Shown piece by piece: positions 24,930-33,760 of a stretch of DNA of 64,000 bases (positions are counted from its first letter, which is position 1; each line of letters begins with the position of its first letter). The stretch covers positions 124,001-188,000 of the forward strand of contig PHCX01000002.1 in assembly GCA_002842435.1 (NCBI GenBank), in the 5' to 3' direction. The notes under the pieces were generated by a model that had not been told where the DNA came from, did no database searches, and worked only from the letters and a program-made list of their open reading frames with translations. A program made the position numbers and the translations under genes. Origin of the DNA: Betaproteobacteria bacterium HGW-Betaproteobacteria-1. GTDB lineage: Bacteria; Pseudomonadota; Gammaproteobacteria; Burkholderiales; Methylophilaceae.

Positions 24930-25003
24930 GTAGTGGTGCTTGCCAAAGTCAAAACGGCATTATCCGTAGCCGTCTAGCCATAAGCAAGTAAAACGGCCGG
25001 GAA

Positions 25004-25567
25004 TCAGGACTTCAGCGCGTCATCTATCAGTATTTTTGCTGCCTTCTTGGCGTATTTGATACTACCGGAGCCGCGACGCATGTGCTCTGCCTGCATGGCG
25101 CCTTCGATCAGCAGGGAAAGCTGTAGCGACAGGCCTTCATGGTCGGCAACGCCGGCATCTTTTGCCAGCAGTGACAGATAGGTGCGAAATGCCTCGGACT
25201 GCTCTGCGGAGAGGCGATGGATAGCATTGGATTCTTCCGGGAACTCGGCGGAGGCCTTGAGAAATGCCATGCCCTGATAGTCAGGAGAGCTGACCCATTC
25301 TTCTATGAAGTCGAACAGCTTCTGCAGTTTTTCCTTGGGTTTCCTGCTGTGATTGCTGAGTTTCTCGTTGAGCCATGTCTGAAAGTCCTGATGGCCTTTC
25401 TTCAGTACTTCAATGATCAAAATTTCTTTTGAGGTGAAGTGCTTGTACAGCGTCATTTTGGTCGTGCCTGCGACGGCGACGATGGTGTCGACACCGGTGG
25501 AATTGATGCCGCGCGTATGAAACAGATCGGACGCAACATGCAGGATTTTTTGTTTAAGCAATGACAT
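25004..25567 (-). CDS. TetR-family transcriptional regulator
   Basis: From ATG 25567 the protein has 187 residues; the upstream extension of the frame is AT-rich, hydrophobic and unlikely to be translated. The N-terminal helix-turn-helix is clear (LFHTRGINSTGVDTIVAVAG then TTKMTLYKHFTSKE), followed by an all-helical ligand domain. It is divergent from the SRPBCC gene across 182 bp, and a small palindrome overlaps its likely -10 box, consistent with autorepression. The ligand is unknown. Confidence 0.87.
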   Translation of the reverse strand: MSLLKQKILHVASDLFHTRGINSTGVDTIVAVAGTTKMTLYKHFTSKEILIIEVLKKGHQDFQTWLNEKLSNHSRKPKEKLQKLFDFIEEWVSSPDYQGMAFLKASAEFPEESNAIHRLSAEQSEAFRTYLSLLAKDAGVADHEGLSLQLSLLIEGAMQAEHMRRGSGSIKYAKKAAKILIDDALKS

Positions 25568-25598
25568 GTAGAAAGTGTAGCGGAACTGCAGTAAAAAA

Positions 25599-25614
25599 TA
25601 TACAGGATGGTATA
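25599..25614. promoter_or_regulatory. Possible TetR operator overlapping its own -10 box
   Basis: TATAC (25599-25603) and GTATA (25610-25614) form an inverted repeat with a 6-bp spacer, about 30 bp upstream of the regulator's ATG. On the minus strand it overlaps TATATT, a plausible -10 box. This is suggestive only. Confidence 0.35.
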
Positions 25615-25749
25615 GATATGTTAAATGCTGATGCGAAATGGAATAAAGGCATTGATACATTCAGGGTTTTATGGACGCGACTATTCATGTAGATTGCTGC
25701 TGCCTGATATTTTCAGGCTTCTGTTAATCCAACCATAAAGAGGTATTAG

Positions 25750-26265
25750 ATGAATAGATTGTTTGCTGCAATGTTGTTGTCTGTCCTGCCCATGATGGCC
25801 TCTGCCGCCATTGACGAAACCATCCGCCTGAAGGAGTCAGTCGAGATCAATGCTCCGGCAGACAAGGTCTGGAGCATCGTCGGTAATTACGGCGACATGA
25901 GCTGGCATCCTGCCATTGCCAAGACCGAAGTTACTGGCGGCAAGGCAGATGAAGTGGGAGCGACTCGTGTGCTGACGTTCAAGGATGGCGGTGGCGTCAA
26001 TGAAACGCTGACTGGTTATGATGCCGAACGTATGCTGATGAAATATGAGATTACTGAAGGTAGCTTGCCAGTACGTGATTATGGCGCCAACATTCGCGTG
26101 GAGTCCGCCGGTGATGGCAAGAGCGTTGTGACTTGGCGCGCCATGTTCTTTCGCAAGGATCCCGCCAGCCCTGGTGCGCCTGGGCAAGATGACGCTGCTG
26201 CCAGAACAGCAATTGAAGGCGTGTTGAAGTCCGGACTTGCGAACCTGAAGAAGGTTGCCGAGTAA
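25750..26265 (+). CDS. Secreted SRPBCC-fold (polyketide cyclase/START-like) protein
   Basis: The 171-residue protein has a Sec signal peptide (cleavage likely after MASA, residue 18 or so) and a single SRPBCC domain with the typical start SVEINAPADKVWSIVGNYGDMSWHP and the C-terminal helix. Such domains bind small hydrophobic molecules; a periplasmic location is inferred from the signal. AGAGG lies upstream of ATG 25750. It is divergent from the TetR gene, which may regulate it, and is followed by a good terminator. The ligand is unknown. Confidence 0.85.
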   Translation: MNRLFAAMLLSVLPMMASAAIDETIRLKESVEINAPADKVWSIVGNYGDMSWHPAIAKTEVTGGKADEVGATRVLTFKDGGGVNETLTGYDAERMLMKYEITEGSLPVRDYGANIRVESAGDGKSVVTWRAMFFRKDPASPGAPGQDDAAARTAIEGVLKSGLANLKKVAE

Positions 26266-26287
26266 TGCCAATGCATGAAAGGTATTG

Positions 26288-26313
26288 AAAAAGGCGCTAA
26301 GGCGCCTTTTTTT
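26288..26313 (+). terminator. Rho-independent terminator after the SRPBCC gene
   Basis: AAGGCGC (26291-26297) pairs with GCGCCTT (26302-26308) around a TAAG loop, preceded by A-residues and followed by a T-run to 26313. Confidence 0.9.
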
Positions 26314-26339
26314 ATTGTCTTCGATATGGGTTGGGTGTT

Positions 26340-27053
26340 TCAGCTGACGCTGTTCTTCATCAACATCGGCGTGTAATCGCAGCGTACGGTTTGCATCAGC
26401 CTGCTGGCAACCTCCTGCTCCTTGAAGTCATTCGTGATTTCGCCATACACCACATTTCTGAGGTAAATACCGCGATCTGCTTCTGCCATCATCAAGGCTT
26501 CCGGAAAAATGCATGTGCCATGTCGCATCTTCTCCCTGCTGGAGATCATTTCAGAAAGTCGTTTGGGGTTGTATCTGGGCTCGCTGATCTTGATCGTGTC
26601 GGTGTCTGAGACGTTGGCAATCTGTAAGCCATCGCTTGTTTCCGGTGGCATTGTGTTGCTGAGCATCAGGCTGCTGACGCCAAACAGCAGAAAGAAGCTG
26701 GCGGCCATTGCATAAACATGGCTGTTGCGGCTGAAGCGGTTTTTGCGCTGTGCAGCGATCAATGCTCTCGCTGCAATCCTGGCATGTTGGAGCGCCTGAC
26801 TGTCTGGCTGGGCGAGCTGTTTTCGTTTTGCATCCGTCACCATGAAGATCAGTTGCCGGGCAAATGCTTCAGGCTGATGGATTTCCCAGGATTTTGCCAG
26901 TTGTGCAAGATGCTGCGCTATGGCTTGCAGCTCAGTTTGTTGCAGTTCTGCATCTGGTATCCGACCCAGAGTCTCGAGTATATGGTCAAGTTGCTCAGTG
27001 TGTGTTTTCCGGGAGCTTTGCAGTTGACTGATCAGTTGATGTATATCCTTCAT
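26340..27053 (-). CDS. Hypothetical single-pass membrane protein
   Basis: I do not recognise the family. The 237-residue protein has a Gln/His-rich helical N-terminal half (about residues 1-110) that looks cytoplasmic, one membrane helix (HVYAMAASFFLLFGVSSLML, about residues 112-132), and a C-terminal part of about 105 residues with two cysteines (GTCIF and VRCDY) that would be periplasmic and could form a disulfide. The layout resembles anti-sigma or sensor-type proteins, but no motif confirms this. It lies 12 bp or less from hemJ on the same strand, which precedes it in transcription order. Confidence 0.7.
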   Translation of the reverse strand: MKDIHQLISQLQSSRKTHTEQLDHILETLGRIPDAELQQTELQAIAQHLAQLAKSWEIHQPEAFARQLIFMVTDAKRKQLAQPDSQALQHARIAARALIAAQRKNRFSRNSHVYAMAASFFLLFGVSSLMLSNTMPPETSDGLQIANVSDTDTIKISEPRYNPKRLSEMISSREKMRHGTCIFPEALMMAEADRGIYLRNVVYGEITNDFKEQEVASRLMQTVRCDYTPMLMKNSVS

Positions 27054-27064
27054 CGCTTGAATCT

Positions 27065-27475
27065 CTAGAAAGGTTTCAGCACTGCAAGCAGTACGATGGC
27101 AAACAGGACGAGTACCGGGATCTCATTGAACCAGCGGTAAAACACATGGCTGTAGCGATTGCGATCGGCAGCGAACTCGCGTACCAGCCAGCCGCAATAA
27201 AGATGGTAGGCGACCAGCACGAGCACCAGTGCTGTCTTCAGATGAAGCCAGCCGCCGCTGAAGCCATAACCGAACCAGAGCCAGAAGCCGAAGACGAGGG
27301 CAAGCACGCCGAGGGGCGTCATGAAGCGATAAAGTTTGCGCTCCATGAGCTTTAGCTGATCCTGTGTGGCGTGATCCGTGACCATGGCGTGGTTGACAAA
27401 AAGGCGCGGCAGATAGAACAGCCCGGCGAACCAGGAGACGACGAAGATGATGTGCAGTGACTTGATCCAGAGCAT
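27065..27475 (-). CDS. hemJ: HemJ-type protoporphyrinogen IX oxidase
   Basis: HemJ is a small membrane enzyme oxidising protoporphyrinogen IX in heme synthesis, used by bacteria without HemY or HemG. The 136-residue protein has four membrane helices and the family motifs HIIFVVSWFAGLFYLPRLFV (with the conserved histidine near residue 8) and LHLKTALVLVLVAYH. The length is typical. It sits between the thioredoxin-like gene and the hypothetical membrane protein, all on the minus strand. Confidence 0.9.
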   Translation of the reverse strand: MLWIKSLHIIFVVSWFAGLFYLPRLFVNHAMVTDHATQDQLKLMERKLYRFMTPLGVLALVFGFWLWFGYGFSGGWLHLKTALVLVLVAYHLYCGWLVREFAADRNRYSHVFYRWFNEIPVLVLFAIVLLAVLKPF

Positions 27476-27498
27476 GTGCGGTTCCGAGGTTTCTCTAA

Positions 27499-28014
27499 TC
27501 AGGAGCCAATGGCCAGCTGGTTGTTGAGCAGGGTGTGCAGGGCGGCGAAATCCAGTTCGCCGATGATGCGGCGAATCACCTTGCCCTCCTTGTCCAGGAT
27601 GAAGGCAGTCGGCGTCACGCGGACGTCGTTGAAGCTGGCGGCGATCTCGCCGTAGCTGTCATGCACGACCGGGAAAGGCAACGCGTTCTTTTCCGTGTAG
27701 TTCAGCACATGGTTGGGCGGATCGTAGGACATGGCGACAGCGATCAGCTCAAAGCCCTTGTCCTTGTAGTCGTTATAGGTTTTGATCAGATCCGGCATCT
27801 CCTTGATGCAACCGGGGCAATCCGTTGCCCAGAAATTGATCAGCACGACCTTGCCTTGCAGTTCGGACAGCTTGATCTGCTGTCCGGAAATCGTCGTGAA
27901 GGTCATTTCCGGCGCCTGATCCTTGCTGTTGATCGATAGCAGCCAGAACCCCAGCAATGCGATGAGCGCTACCGGGATCAGAAAGCGTCGGGTCTGCTTT
28001 AAAATGGATGTCAT
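27499..28014 (-). CDS. TlpA/ResA-like membrane-anchored thioredoxin
   Basis: The 171-residue protein has an N-terminal membrane anchor (about residues 10-28) and a periplasmic AhpC-TSA/thioredoxin fold. The active site is Cys66-Pro-Gly-Cys69 in NFWATDCPGC, and the cis-proline motif VTPTAF is present. Such proteins reduce disulfides, often for cytochrome c maturation. It is 23 bp upstream of hemJ on the same strand, linking it to heme-related functions. CPGC rather than CEPC or CPHC does not settle the substrate. Confidence 0.87.
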   Translation of the reverse strand: MTSILKQTRRFLIPVALIALLGFWLLSINSKDQAPEMTFTTISGQQIKLSELQGKVVLINFWATDCPGCIKEMPDLIKTYNDYKDKGFELIAVAMSYDPPNHVLNYTEKNALPFPVVHDSYGEIAASFNDVRVTPTAFILDKEGKVIRRIIGELDFAALHTLLNNQLAIGS

Positions 28015-28173
28015 GGTCTGATTGAATTCATGCTTTCTTCAAGGTTGTGGAATTGTGGTGGTTTTCATCGAACTTGTCACTCGGATTCGTCACTCGGATT
28101 TGCCATCATATTCATCTGTTTGTTGCCTGAATAACCCTACTGCCAACCGCTCATTGCTTGAGTTTTCGCATGA

Positions 28174-28179
28174 TATAAT
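28174..28179 (+). promoter_or_regulatory. Extended -10 promoter for the large FAD/Fe-S oxidoreductase
   Basis: TGATATAAT at 28171-28179 is a perfect extended -10 element (TGnTATAAT). The -35 region is weak, as is usual for that class. The start would be near 28186, leaving a leader of about 20 nt before ATG 28207. Confidence 0.6.
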
Positions 28180-28206
28180 TCGGCTTTAATTCACCATACC
28201 CTGCAT

Positions 28207-31200
28207 ATGACCTCCCGCTTACGCGAAATTCCCTATAACTACACCTCCTATTCTGACCGCGAAATCGTCATTCGATTCCTTGGTGATGAAATTTGGGATG
28301 TGCTGAACGAACTGCGCGACGAACGCAAGACCGGGCGTTCTGCACGCATGTTGTTCGAGGTGCTGGGTGATCTCTGGGTGGTTTCACGCAATCCCTACCT
28401 GCAGGATGACCTGCTTGCCAACAAAAAGCGCCGCAAGGCACTGATCGATGCCTTGCATCATCGCATCAAGGCGATTGATGAGCGCAGCAATGGCAATGCC
28501 AAGGTGCTGAAACTGGTGATTGCGGCACGCAAGGCGGTTGCCGATTTCGAGAACGACTTCCGCCAGACCGAGAATCTGCGCAAGAAGACCATGGCCAGAC
28601 TGGGCAGGATCACGCGCAAGGACAATATCCAGTTCGATGGCCTGGCCCGTGTTTCGCATGTGACCGACGCCACCGACTGGCGTGTTGAGTATCCCTTTGT
28701 TGTCGTCAATCCGGATACCGAAGAAGAGGTTGCGCCTATCGTCAAGGCGCTGATCGAGCTTGGCCTGACCATTATCCCGCGCGGAGGCGGTACCGGTTAT
28801 ACCGGCGGTGCCGTTCCTTTGACCAAGATGTCGGCCGTGGTCAACACGGAAAAACTGGATACCTTGGGTCGGGTGGAAATGGTCACGTTGCCGGGCGTCG
28901 GGCGCCATGTGGCGACCATTCGCTGCGGCGCCGGCGTGGTGACGCGTCGTGCGATGGAGGCAGCATCGGAAGCGGGTCTGGAATTCGCCTGCGACCCTAC
29001 TTCGGCCGATGCTTCCTGTATCGGCGGCAACGTCGCCATGAATGCCGGCGGCAAGAAAGCTGTGCTGTGGGGCACTGCGCTGGACAATCTCGCTTCATGG
29101 CGCATGGTGACGCCGGACGCAACCTGGCTGGAAGTTGAACGGCTGGATCACAATCTGGGCAAGATCCACGATATCCCGATGGCTCGATTCAAGGTCAGTC
29201 GTTACGATATCGACGGCAAGACGCTGCAAGCCGAACCGGAGATCCTCGAGATTCCCGGCCCGAGTTTCCGCAAGGTCGGTCTCGGCAAGGACGTGACCGA
29301 CAAGTTCCTGTCCGGCCTGCCCGGCATCCAGAAGGAAGGCTGTGACGGTTTGATCACGTCCGCGACCTTCATCCTGCACCGCATGCCCAAACATGTGCGC
29401 ACGGTCTGCCTGGAGTTCTTCGGCCATGTGGCGCTGGCAGTGCCGGCCATTGTCGAGATCAAGGATTATCTCGATGCGCATCCTGATACCTTGCTGGCAG
29501 GGTTGGAGCATCTGGACGAACGCTACCTGAAGGCGGTCGGCTATGCGACCAAGGCCAGCCGCAGCGAGCGGCCGAAGATGGTGCTGATCGCCGATATCGC
29601 CAGCGATGAGGAAGACGGCGTCGGCGAGGCCGCGTCGCATATCGTGCGTCTGGCCAATGCCCGTGGCGGTGAGGGTTTCATCGCAGTTTCCGCCGAGGCG
29701 CGCAAGAAGTTCTGGCTCGATCGTGCCCGTACCGCTGCCATTGCCAAGCACACCAACGCTTTCAAGATCAACGAAGATGTGGTGATTCCGTTACCGCGTC
29801 TGGGTGACTATTCGGACGGCATCGAGCGTATCAACATCGAGCTTTCCATCCAGAACAAACTGCAAATGGCGGTGGCGCTGGAGAACTTTCTCGAAGGGGA
29901 TTTGCCGCTGTTGAAGGACGAGGACGGCGAATCCAGCCCGGAACTGCTGGAAGCCAAGCGCAAACAGTCGCTCGAGCATCTGGTCAAGGTGCGTACGCAT
30001 TGGAAGAACATACTCGAACATCTTGATTCGCCGGTTTCCGTGCTGGGCGAAGAGTATGCCGACCTGGCCGTGGAAAACGTGTTCCGTGCCGTGCAGGAAC
30101 ATCAGGTGCGTGTCTCATGGAAGCGCGAACTGAAGAGACCGCTCGGTATCATTTTCACCGGCCGCGAGTATACGAAGATTCTCGAACGCATGGACGAGAT
30201 TCACAAGCAGATACTGAAGAGCCGCGTATTCGTGGCGCTGCACATGCATGCGGGTGACGGCAACGTACACACCAACATTCCGGTCAACTCCGATGACTAC
30301 GAGATGATGCAAAGCGCGCATCATGCCGTCGAGCGCATCATGAAGCTGGCGCAGAACCTGGATGGGGTCATCTCCGGCGAACACGGTATCGGCATCACCA
30401 AGATGGCCTTCCTCGATGACAAGACCATTGAGACCTTCGCCAGATACAAAAGCAAGGTGGACCCGGAAGGCCGCTTCAACAAGGGCAAGCTGATGGCGGG
30501 TTCCGGCCTGCACAACGCCTATACACCGTCGTTTGGCCTGCTCGAGCAGGAATCCATCATCATGGAGCAGTCGGCCATCGGCGAGATCGCCGACTCCATC
30601 AGCGACTGCCTGCGCTGCGGCAAGTGCAAGCCGGTCTGTACCACGCATGTGCCGCGTGCAAATCTCTTGTATTCGCCACGCAACAAGATTCTCGGCACCT
30701 CTCTGCTGATCGAGGCCTTCCTCTATGAGGAGCAGACCCGTCGCGGCATCTCGCTCAAGCATTTCGACGAGTTCAACGATGTCGCCGACCATTGCACGGT
30801 CTGCCATCGCTGCCTGAAGCCATGTCCGGTCGATATCGACTTCGGCGACGTGTCGGTCGCCATGCGCAATTTCCTGCGTGAACAGGGCAAGAAGCACTTC
30901 AACCCGGGCACTGCGATGGCCATGAGCTATCTCAACATGAAGGATCCTGCCACCATCAAGATGATGCGTGCGTTCATGGTCGGCTTCGGTTATCGCGCAC
31001 AGCGTCTGGCCCATGCCGTCTTCAACAAGCTCGGCCTTCTGACCGCATTCAAGAAGCGGCCGCCGGCGACGCTGGGCAAGCCCGAGATCAAGGCGCAGGT
31101 GATCCACTTCCTCAACCGGCCGATGCCGAAGAGCATGCCGACCAAAACCTCACGCGCGCTGCTGGGTATCGAGGACGACACCATGGTGCCGGTGATCCGC

Positions 31201-32019
31201 AATCCGCAGAAGACCAACGAGGATTCGGATGCCGTGTTCTACTTCCCGGGCTGCGGTTCCGAGCGCCTGTTCTCGACAGTCGGTCTGGCGACGCAGGCCA
31301 TGCTCTATGAAGTCGGTGCCGTCACGGTCTTGCCGCCGGGCTACTTGTGCTGCGGTTACCCGCAGACCGCCTCCGGTAATCACGACAAGGGTCAGCAGAT
31401 CACGGCGGAGAACCGCGTGCAGTTCCATCGTATCGCCAATACGCTGAATTACTTGGATATCAAGACCGTCATCGTCTCCTGCGGCACCTGCATGGACCAG
31501 TTGCAGAAGTACGAATTCGAGAAGATATTCCCGGGCTGCCGCCTGCTCGACATCCACGAATACCTGATGGAAAAGGGCCTGAAGATCGAAGGCGTGACCG
31601 GCGTCAAATACATGTATCACGACCCGTGCCACACGCCGATGAAGACCTATGCGCCGCTCAAGGTCACCAATGCGTTGATGAACACGGAAGTCGCGTTGAA
31701 CGACCGTTGCTGCGGCGAATCCGGCAGCTTCGCGGTTGCGCGGCCGGACATCGCCACCCAAGTCAAGATGCGCAAGCAGGAAGAGCTGGAAAAAGGCATG
31801 GAGAAACTCGGCCTCACGCCGGGCGCGCCGGAACAGGAAGTGAAGATACTGACTTCCTGCCCGTCATGCTTGCAGGGGTTGGCTCGTTATGGCGAGGATA
31901 CCGGCGTGACGGCGGATTACATCGTGGTTGAGATGGCGAAGCATATTCTGGGTGAGGATTGGATGCAGGAGTATGTGAAGAAGGCGAATAATGGTGGGAT
32001 AGAGAAAGTATTGTTGTAA
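28207..32019 (+). CDS. Giant FAD-linked oxidase/4Fe-4S/CCG-domain dehydrogenase with DUF3683-like N-terminus
   Basis: The 1270-residue protein fuses an N-terminal DUF3683-type region (about 1-150), a D-lactate-dehydrogenase-type FAD domain ([11 protein letters not shown] near residue 192), a FAD-oxidase C-terminal domain with [12 protein letters not shown] and [10 protein letters not shown], a two-cluster ferredoxin segment (Cys801/804/807/811 and Cys863/866/869/873), and two cysteine-rich CCG domains (Cys1048-Cys1049 and Cys1168-Cys1169). This is the GlpC/GlcDEF-type arrangement in one chain, expected to oxidise a 2-hydroxy acid and pass electrons to a membrane or soluble acceptor. The substrate is not evident. 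It stands alone with its own promoter. Confidence 0.9.
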   Translation: MTSRLREIPYNYTSYSDREIVIRFLGDEIWDVLNELRDERKTGRSARMLFEVLGDLWVVSRNPYLQDDLLANKKRRKALIDALHHRIKAIDERSNGNAKVLKLVIAARKAVADFENDFRQTENLRKKTMARLGRITRKDNIQFDGLARVSHVTDATDWRVEYPFVVVNPDTEEEVAPIVKALIELGLTIIPRGGGTGYTGGAVPLTKMSAVVNTEKLDTLGRVEMVTLPGVGRHVATIRCGAGVVTRRAMEAASEAGLEFACDPTSADASCIGGNVAMNAGGKKAVLWGTALDNLASWRMVTPDATWLEVERLDHNLGKIHDIPMARFKVSRYDIDGKTLQAEPEILEIPGPSFRKVGLGKDVTDKFLSGLPGIQKEGCDGLITSATFILHRMPKHVRTVCLEFFGHVALAVPAIVEIKDYLDAHPDTLLAGLEHLDERYLKAVGYATKASRSERPKMVLIADIASDEEDGVGEAASHIVRLANARGGEGFIAVSAEARKKFWLDRARTAAIAKHTNAFKINEDVVIPLPRLGDYSDGIERINIELSIQNKLQMAVALENFLEGDLPLLKDEDGESSPELLEAKRKQSLEHLVKVRTHWKNILEHLDSPVSVLGEEYADLAVENVFRAVQEHQVRVSWKRELKRPLGIIFTGREYTKILERMDEIHKQILKSRVFVALHMHAGDGNVHTNIPVNSDDYEMMQSAHHAVERIMKLAQNLDGVISGEHGIGITKMAFLDDKTIETFARYKSKVDPEGRFNKGKLMAGSGLHNAYTPSFGLLEQESIIMEQSAIGEIADSISDCLRCGKCKPVCTTHVPRANLLYSPRNKILGTSLLIEAFLYEEQTRRGISLKHFDEFNDVADHCTVCHRCLKPCPVDIDFGDVSVAMRNFLREQGKKHFNPGTAMAMSYLNMKDPATIKMMRAFMVGFGYRAQRLAHAVFNKLGLLTAFKKRPPATLGKPEIKAQVIHFLNRPMPKSMPTKTSRALLGIEDDTMVPVIRNPQKTNEDSDAVFYFPGCGSERLFSTVGLATQAMLYEVGAVTVLPPGYLCCGYPQTASGNHDKGQQITAENRVQFHRIANTLNYLDIKTVIVSCGTCMDQLQKYEFEKIFPGCRLLDIHEYLMEKGLKIEGVTGVKYMYHDPCHTPMKTYAPLKVTNALMNTEVALNDRCCGESGSFAVARPDIATQVKMRKQEELEKGMEKLGLTPGAPEQEVKILTSCPSCLQGLARYGEDTGVTADYIVVEMAKHILGEDWMQEYVKKANNGGIEKVLL

Positions 32020-32031
32020 GTTAAGACGGTA

Positions 32032-32068
32032 GGCAGCTATTAAAAGTGGCTGCCGCGTTACTTTTTAC
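32032..32068 (+). terminator. Weak terminator between convergent genes
   Basis: GGCAGCTA (32032-32039) pairs with TGGCTGCC (32047-32054) with one wobble; a T-run lies about 8 bases later, so the arrangement is not optimal. Confidence 0.4.
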
Positions 32069-32480
32069 TGACTAATCTTTTGATTCCAGAAACTACCCAT
32101 AAAATCAAAAAAATAAAAACGCCTTGGATAATAACTGATAAAAACGTTTGATAAGCATGCTTGCTAGTGAGTTCTGGTTCAGTTAAAACCCTGAAAATGC
32201 TTACACTGACAAAAATAACAACAAAAATTATCAGTAATAAGCCGTTACGTTTTTCTTTTTTTACTAAAGACTTTTTTCTTCCCTCATCTTGCTGATATGC
32301 ATCTTCAGCATCTTCCTGACGAATTTTGGCTAAATCAACTTTTTTATTCACAATAACTCTTAGGACAGCTGCTCGAGCTTCGTCAGTTAAATTCTCCCAG
32401 TTAGCATGAATATTAGCAATTTCATCATCTTCCATCTTTGTATAGTGGGCCACTAATCTTTCAAGCTCTTGAGAATCCAT
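32058..32480 (-). CDS. AT-rich orphan protein with two C-terminal membrane helices
   Basis: From ATG 32480 the protein has 140 residues. The N-terminus (MDSQELERLVAHYTKMEDDE) is an acidic helical segment of a kind seen at the start of various unrelated bacterial membrane proteins, followed by a Lys-rich stretch and two membrane helices (about residues 80-98 and 112-132). I do not recognise the function. Base composition is far more AT-rich than its neighbours, and repeat-like DNA lies immediately upstream, both suggesting acquisition. An upstream in-frame start at 32564 would add 28 less protein-like residues. Confidence 0.65.
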   Translation of the reverse strand: MDSQELERLVAHYTKMEDDEIANIHANWENLTDEARAAVLRVIVNKKVDLAKIRQEDAEDAYQQDEGRKKSLVKKEKRNGLLLIIFVVIFVSVSIFRVLTEPELTSKHAYQTFLSVIIQGVFIFLILWVVSGIKRLVSKK

Positions 32481-32565
32481 AGTTTTGTCCAAGAATAATT
32501 CCACGTATAGATTAGAACTATAATTCTTGAAACTAGCAAGTAGGGCGCAATAACTGAAAGGCATT

Positions 32566-33008
32566 GCTCTGCATTAAACATTCCTTTCGCCTCTAGGCGG
32601 GGTGCTTTATTTTGCTTACCCATATCCCCAGGGGGGGGCATGTCCGCCAAGTGCCCGCTCCCGCTCCTGCGCCGCGACCTTAGCGCCAAAGTATCCAAAG
32701 AGAAGCTACCCCTAATCGCTCCATCCTTCGTCTCAGCGCATCATCTGGGGCGGGTTGCGTGCCCGCAAGGGGCATCCCCAGCATCACGAATTGCTAAAGC
32801 AATTGTTCTGTTGTGAAACTCATCCTAACAGCTAGCAAACTTCGCTAGCTGTCGCGAACTCAAACAGTGCTCGCCGAAAACTCCCAAGCATCCTTGCGCT
32901 ACTCGGCGCGTCAGAGGGCGGCAACTCAAAACCACGTGAATTTTGTTCTGTCTGCGAAAGTTTGCAGCATGTAGGGTGGGTAACTTGTTGCTCACGCGGA
33001 TAGCAAAA
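32566..33008. repeat. Composite dispersed-repeat region with hairpins
   Basis: This 440-bp gap has no credible gene. Read on the minus strand, 32640-32710 resembles the dispersed 'CTTTGGATACTTTGGCGC' intergenic repeat familiar from betaproteobacterial genomes, and 32971-33000 (GTAGGGTGGGTAACTTGTTG) resembles another common short repeat. Perfect hairpins lie at 32789-32804 (AATTGCT/AGCAATT) and 32828-32852 (ACAGCTAGC/GCTAGCTGT). A run of eight or so G at about 32631-32638 is also present. Family assignment is from memory and needs a genome search. Confidence 0.55.
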
Positions 33009-33010
33009 AT

Positions 33011-33760
33011 TCAGAACGGCAGGAAAACCGCCGTGGCGAGGTTCTGCACGATGCGGGTGATGAAGCGCTGGGATTTCTCTGCCAGAGCGATGGCGAAGGT
33101 GTCGGTGCGGCCGACGATCTTGCCGAACTCGCGTTCGAAGCTGAGGTTGCGTTCGGTTTCGTTGATTTCGTTGGTGAGAAGGTAGAGTTTGCCGTCTGCA
33201 TCGCGCGCGTTGGAGAGTTTCCAGGCGGCGATCTCGACGTTGCGGGCGGCGTTATAGACTTTCTGCGGGTCGATGGTGTCCGGCAGGTAGAAGTCGGTCT
33301 TGCCGCCGTGGGCGGTGATCATCATGGTCTGCAGGCCGACGATGAAAGGCAGTACGCGGTCGCCTTCGTATTCCGGCTTGAAGGCGAGAAAGATGGCATC
33401 GGTGCCCTGTTTGTTCTGGATGGATTCGAATCGCCAGTTGTGGTCGCCGTTGAACACCCAGTCCACCATTTTTTCGACCGGGCTGGAGGTGGTTTTCCGC
33501 AATTCTTTCGGGTTGCGCTTGTAGAGTTTCAGCATCAGGGTCTTCAGGCTGTCGGTGTTTTCACGCATCTCGACATCAGCCATGCGGTCGAAATCGGATT
33601 TTCCCAGCTGGTTGAGCGTGGTGCGATCCTGTTGTTCCGGGACCGGTTTTTCCTTGCCTTGCGGAGTGGAGGCGCAGGCTCCCAGCAACAAGGCGCTGAA
33701 TGCAATGAGGGAAAGCTGATGAAGTCTTTGCGGTCGATTAGTTGGCGGTAGTCTTGGCAT
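33011..33760 (-). CDS. Predicted lipoprotein of unknown function downstream of phoR
   Basis: The 249-residue protein has an N-terminal signal with lipobox LLGAC (Cys29), then a polar helical region (RTTLNQLGKSDFDRMADVEM) and a conserved-looking domain with FLAFKPEYEGDRVLPFIVGL and TAHGGKTDFYLPD. I recognise it only as a type of lipoprotein found in betaproteobacteria; the function is unknown. Its first 23 bp overlap the end of phoR, so it is probably the third gene of the phoB-phoR operon and may belong to the phosphate response. Confidence 0.75.
   Translation of the reverse strand: MPRLPPTNRPQRLHQLSLIAFSALLLGACASTPQGKEKPVPEQQDRTTLNQLGKSDFDRMADVEMRENTDSLKTLMLKLYKRNPKELRKTTSSPVEKMVDWVFNGDHNWRFESIQNKQGTDAIFLAFKPEYEGDRVLPFIVGLQTMMITAHGGKTDFYLPDTIDPQKVYNAARNVEIAAWKLSNARDADGKLYLLTNEINETERNLSFEREFGKIVGRTDTFAIALAEKSQRFITRIVQNLATAVFLPF

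Noticed and set aside
28076-28100. Direct repeat of TCACTCGGATT
   Set aside because: Only two copies, in an intergenic spot with no other signal; too little to interpret.
32453-32698. 81-residue frame across the repeat region
   Set aside because: It reads through dispersed-repeat DNA and the start of the orphan gene in another frame, with no protein-like pattern.
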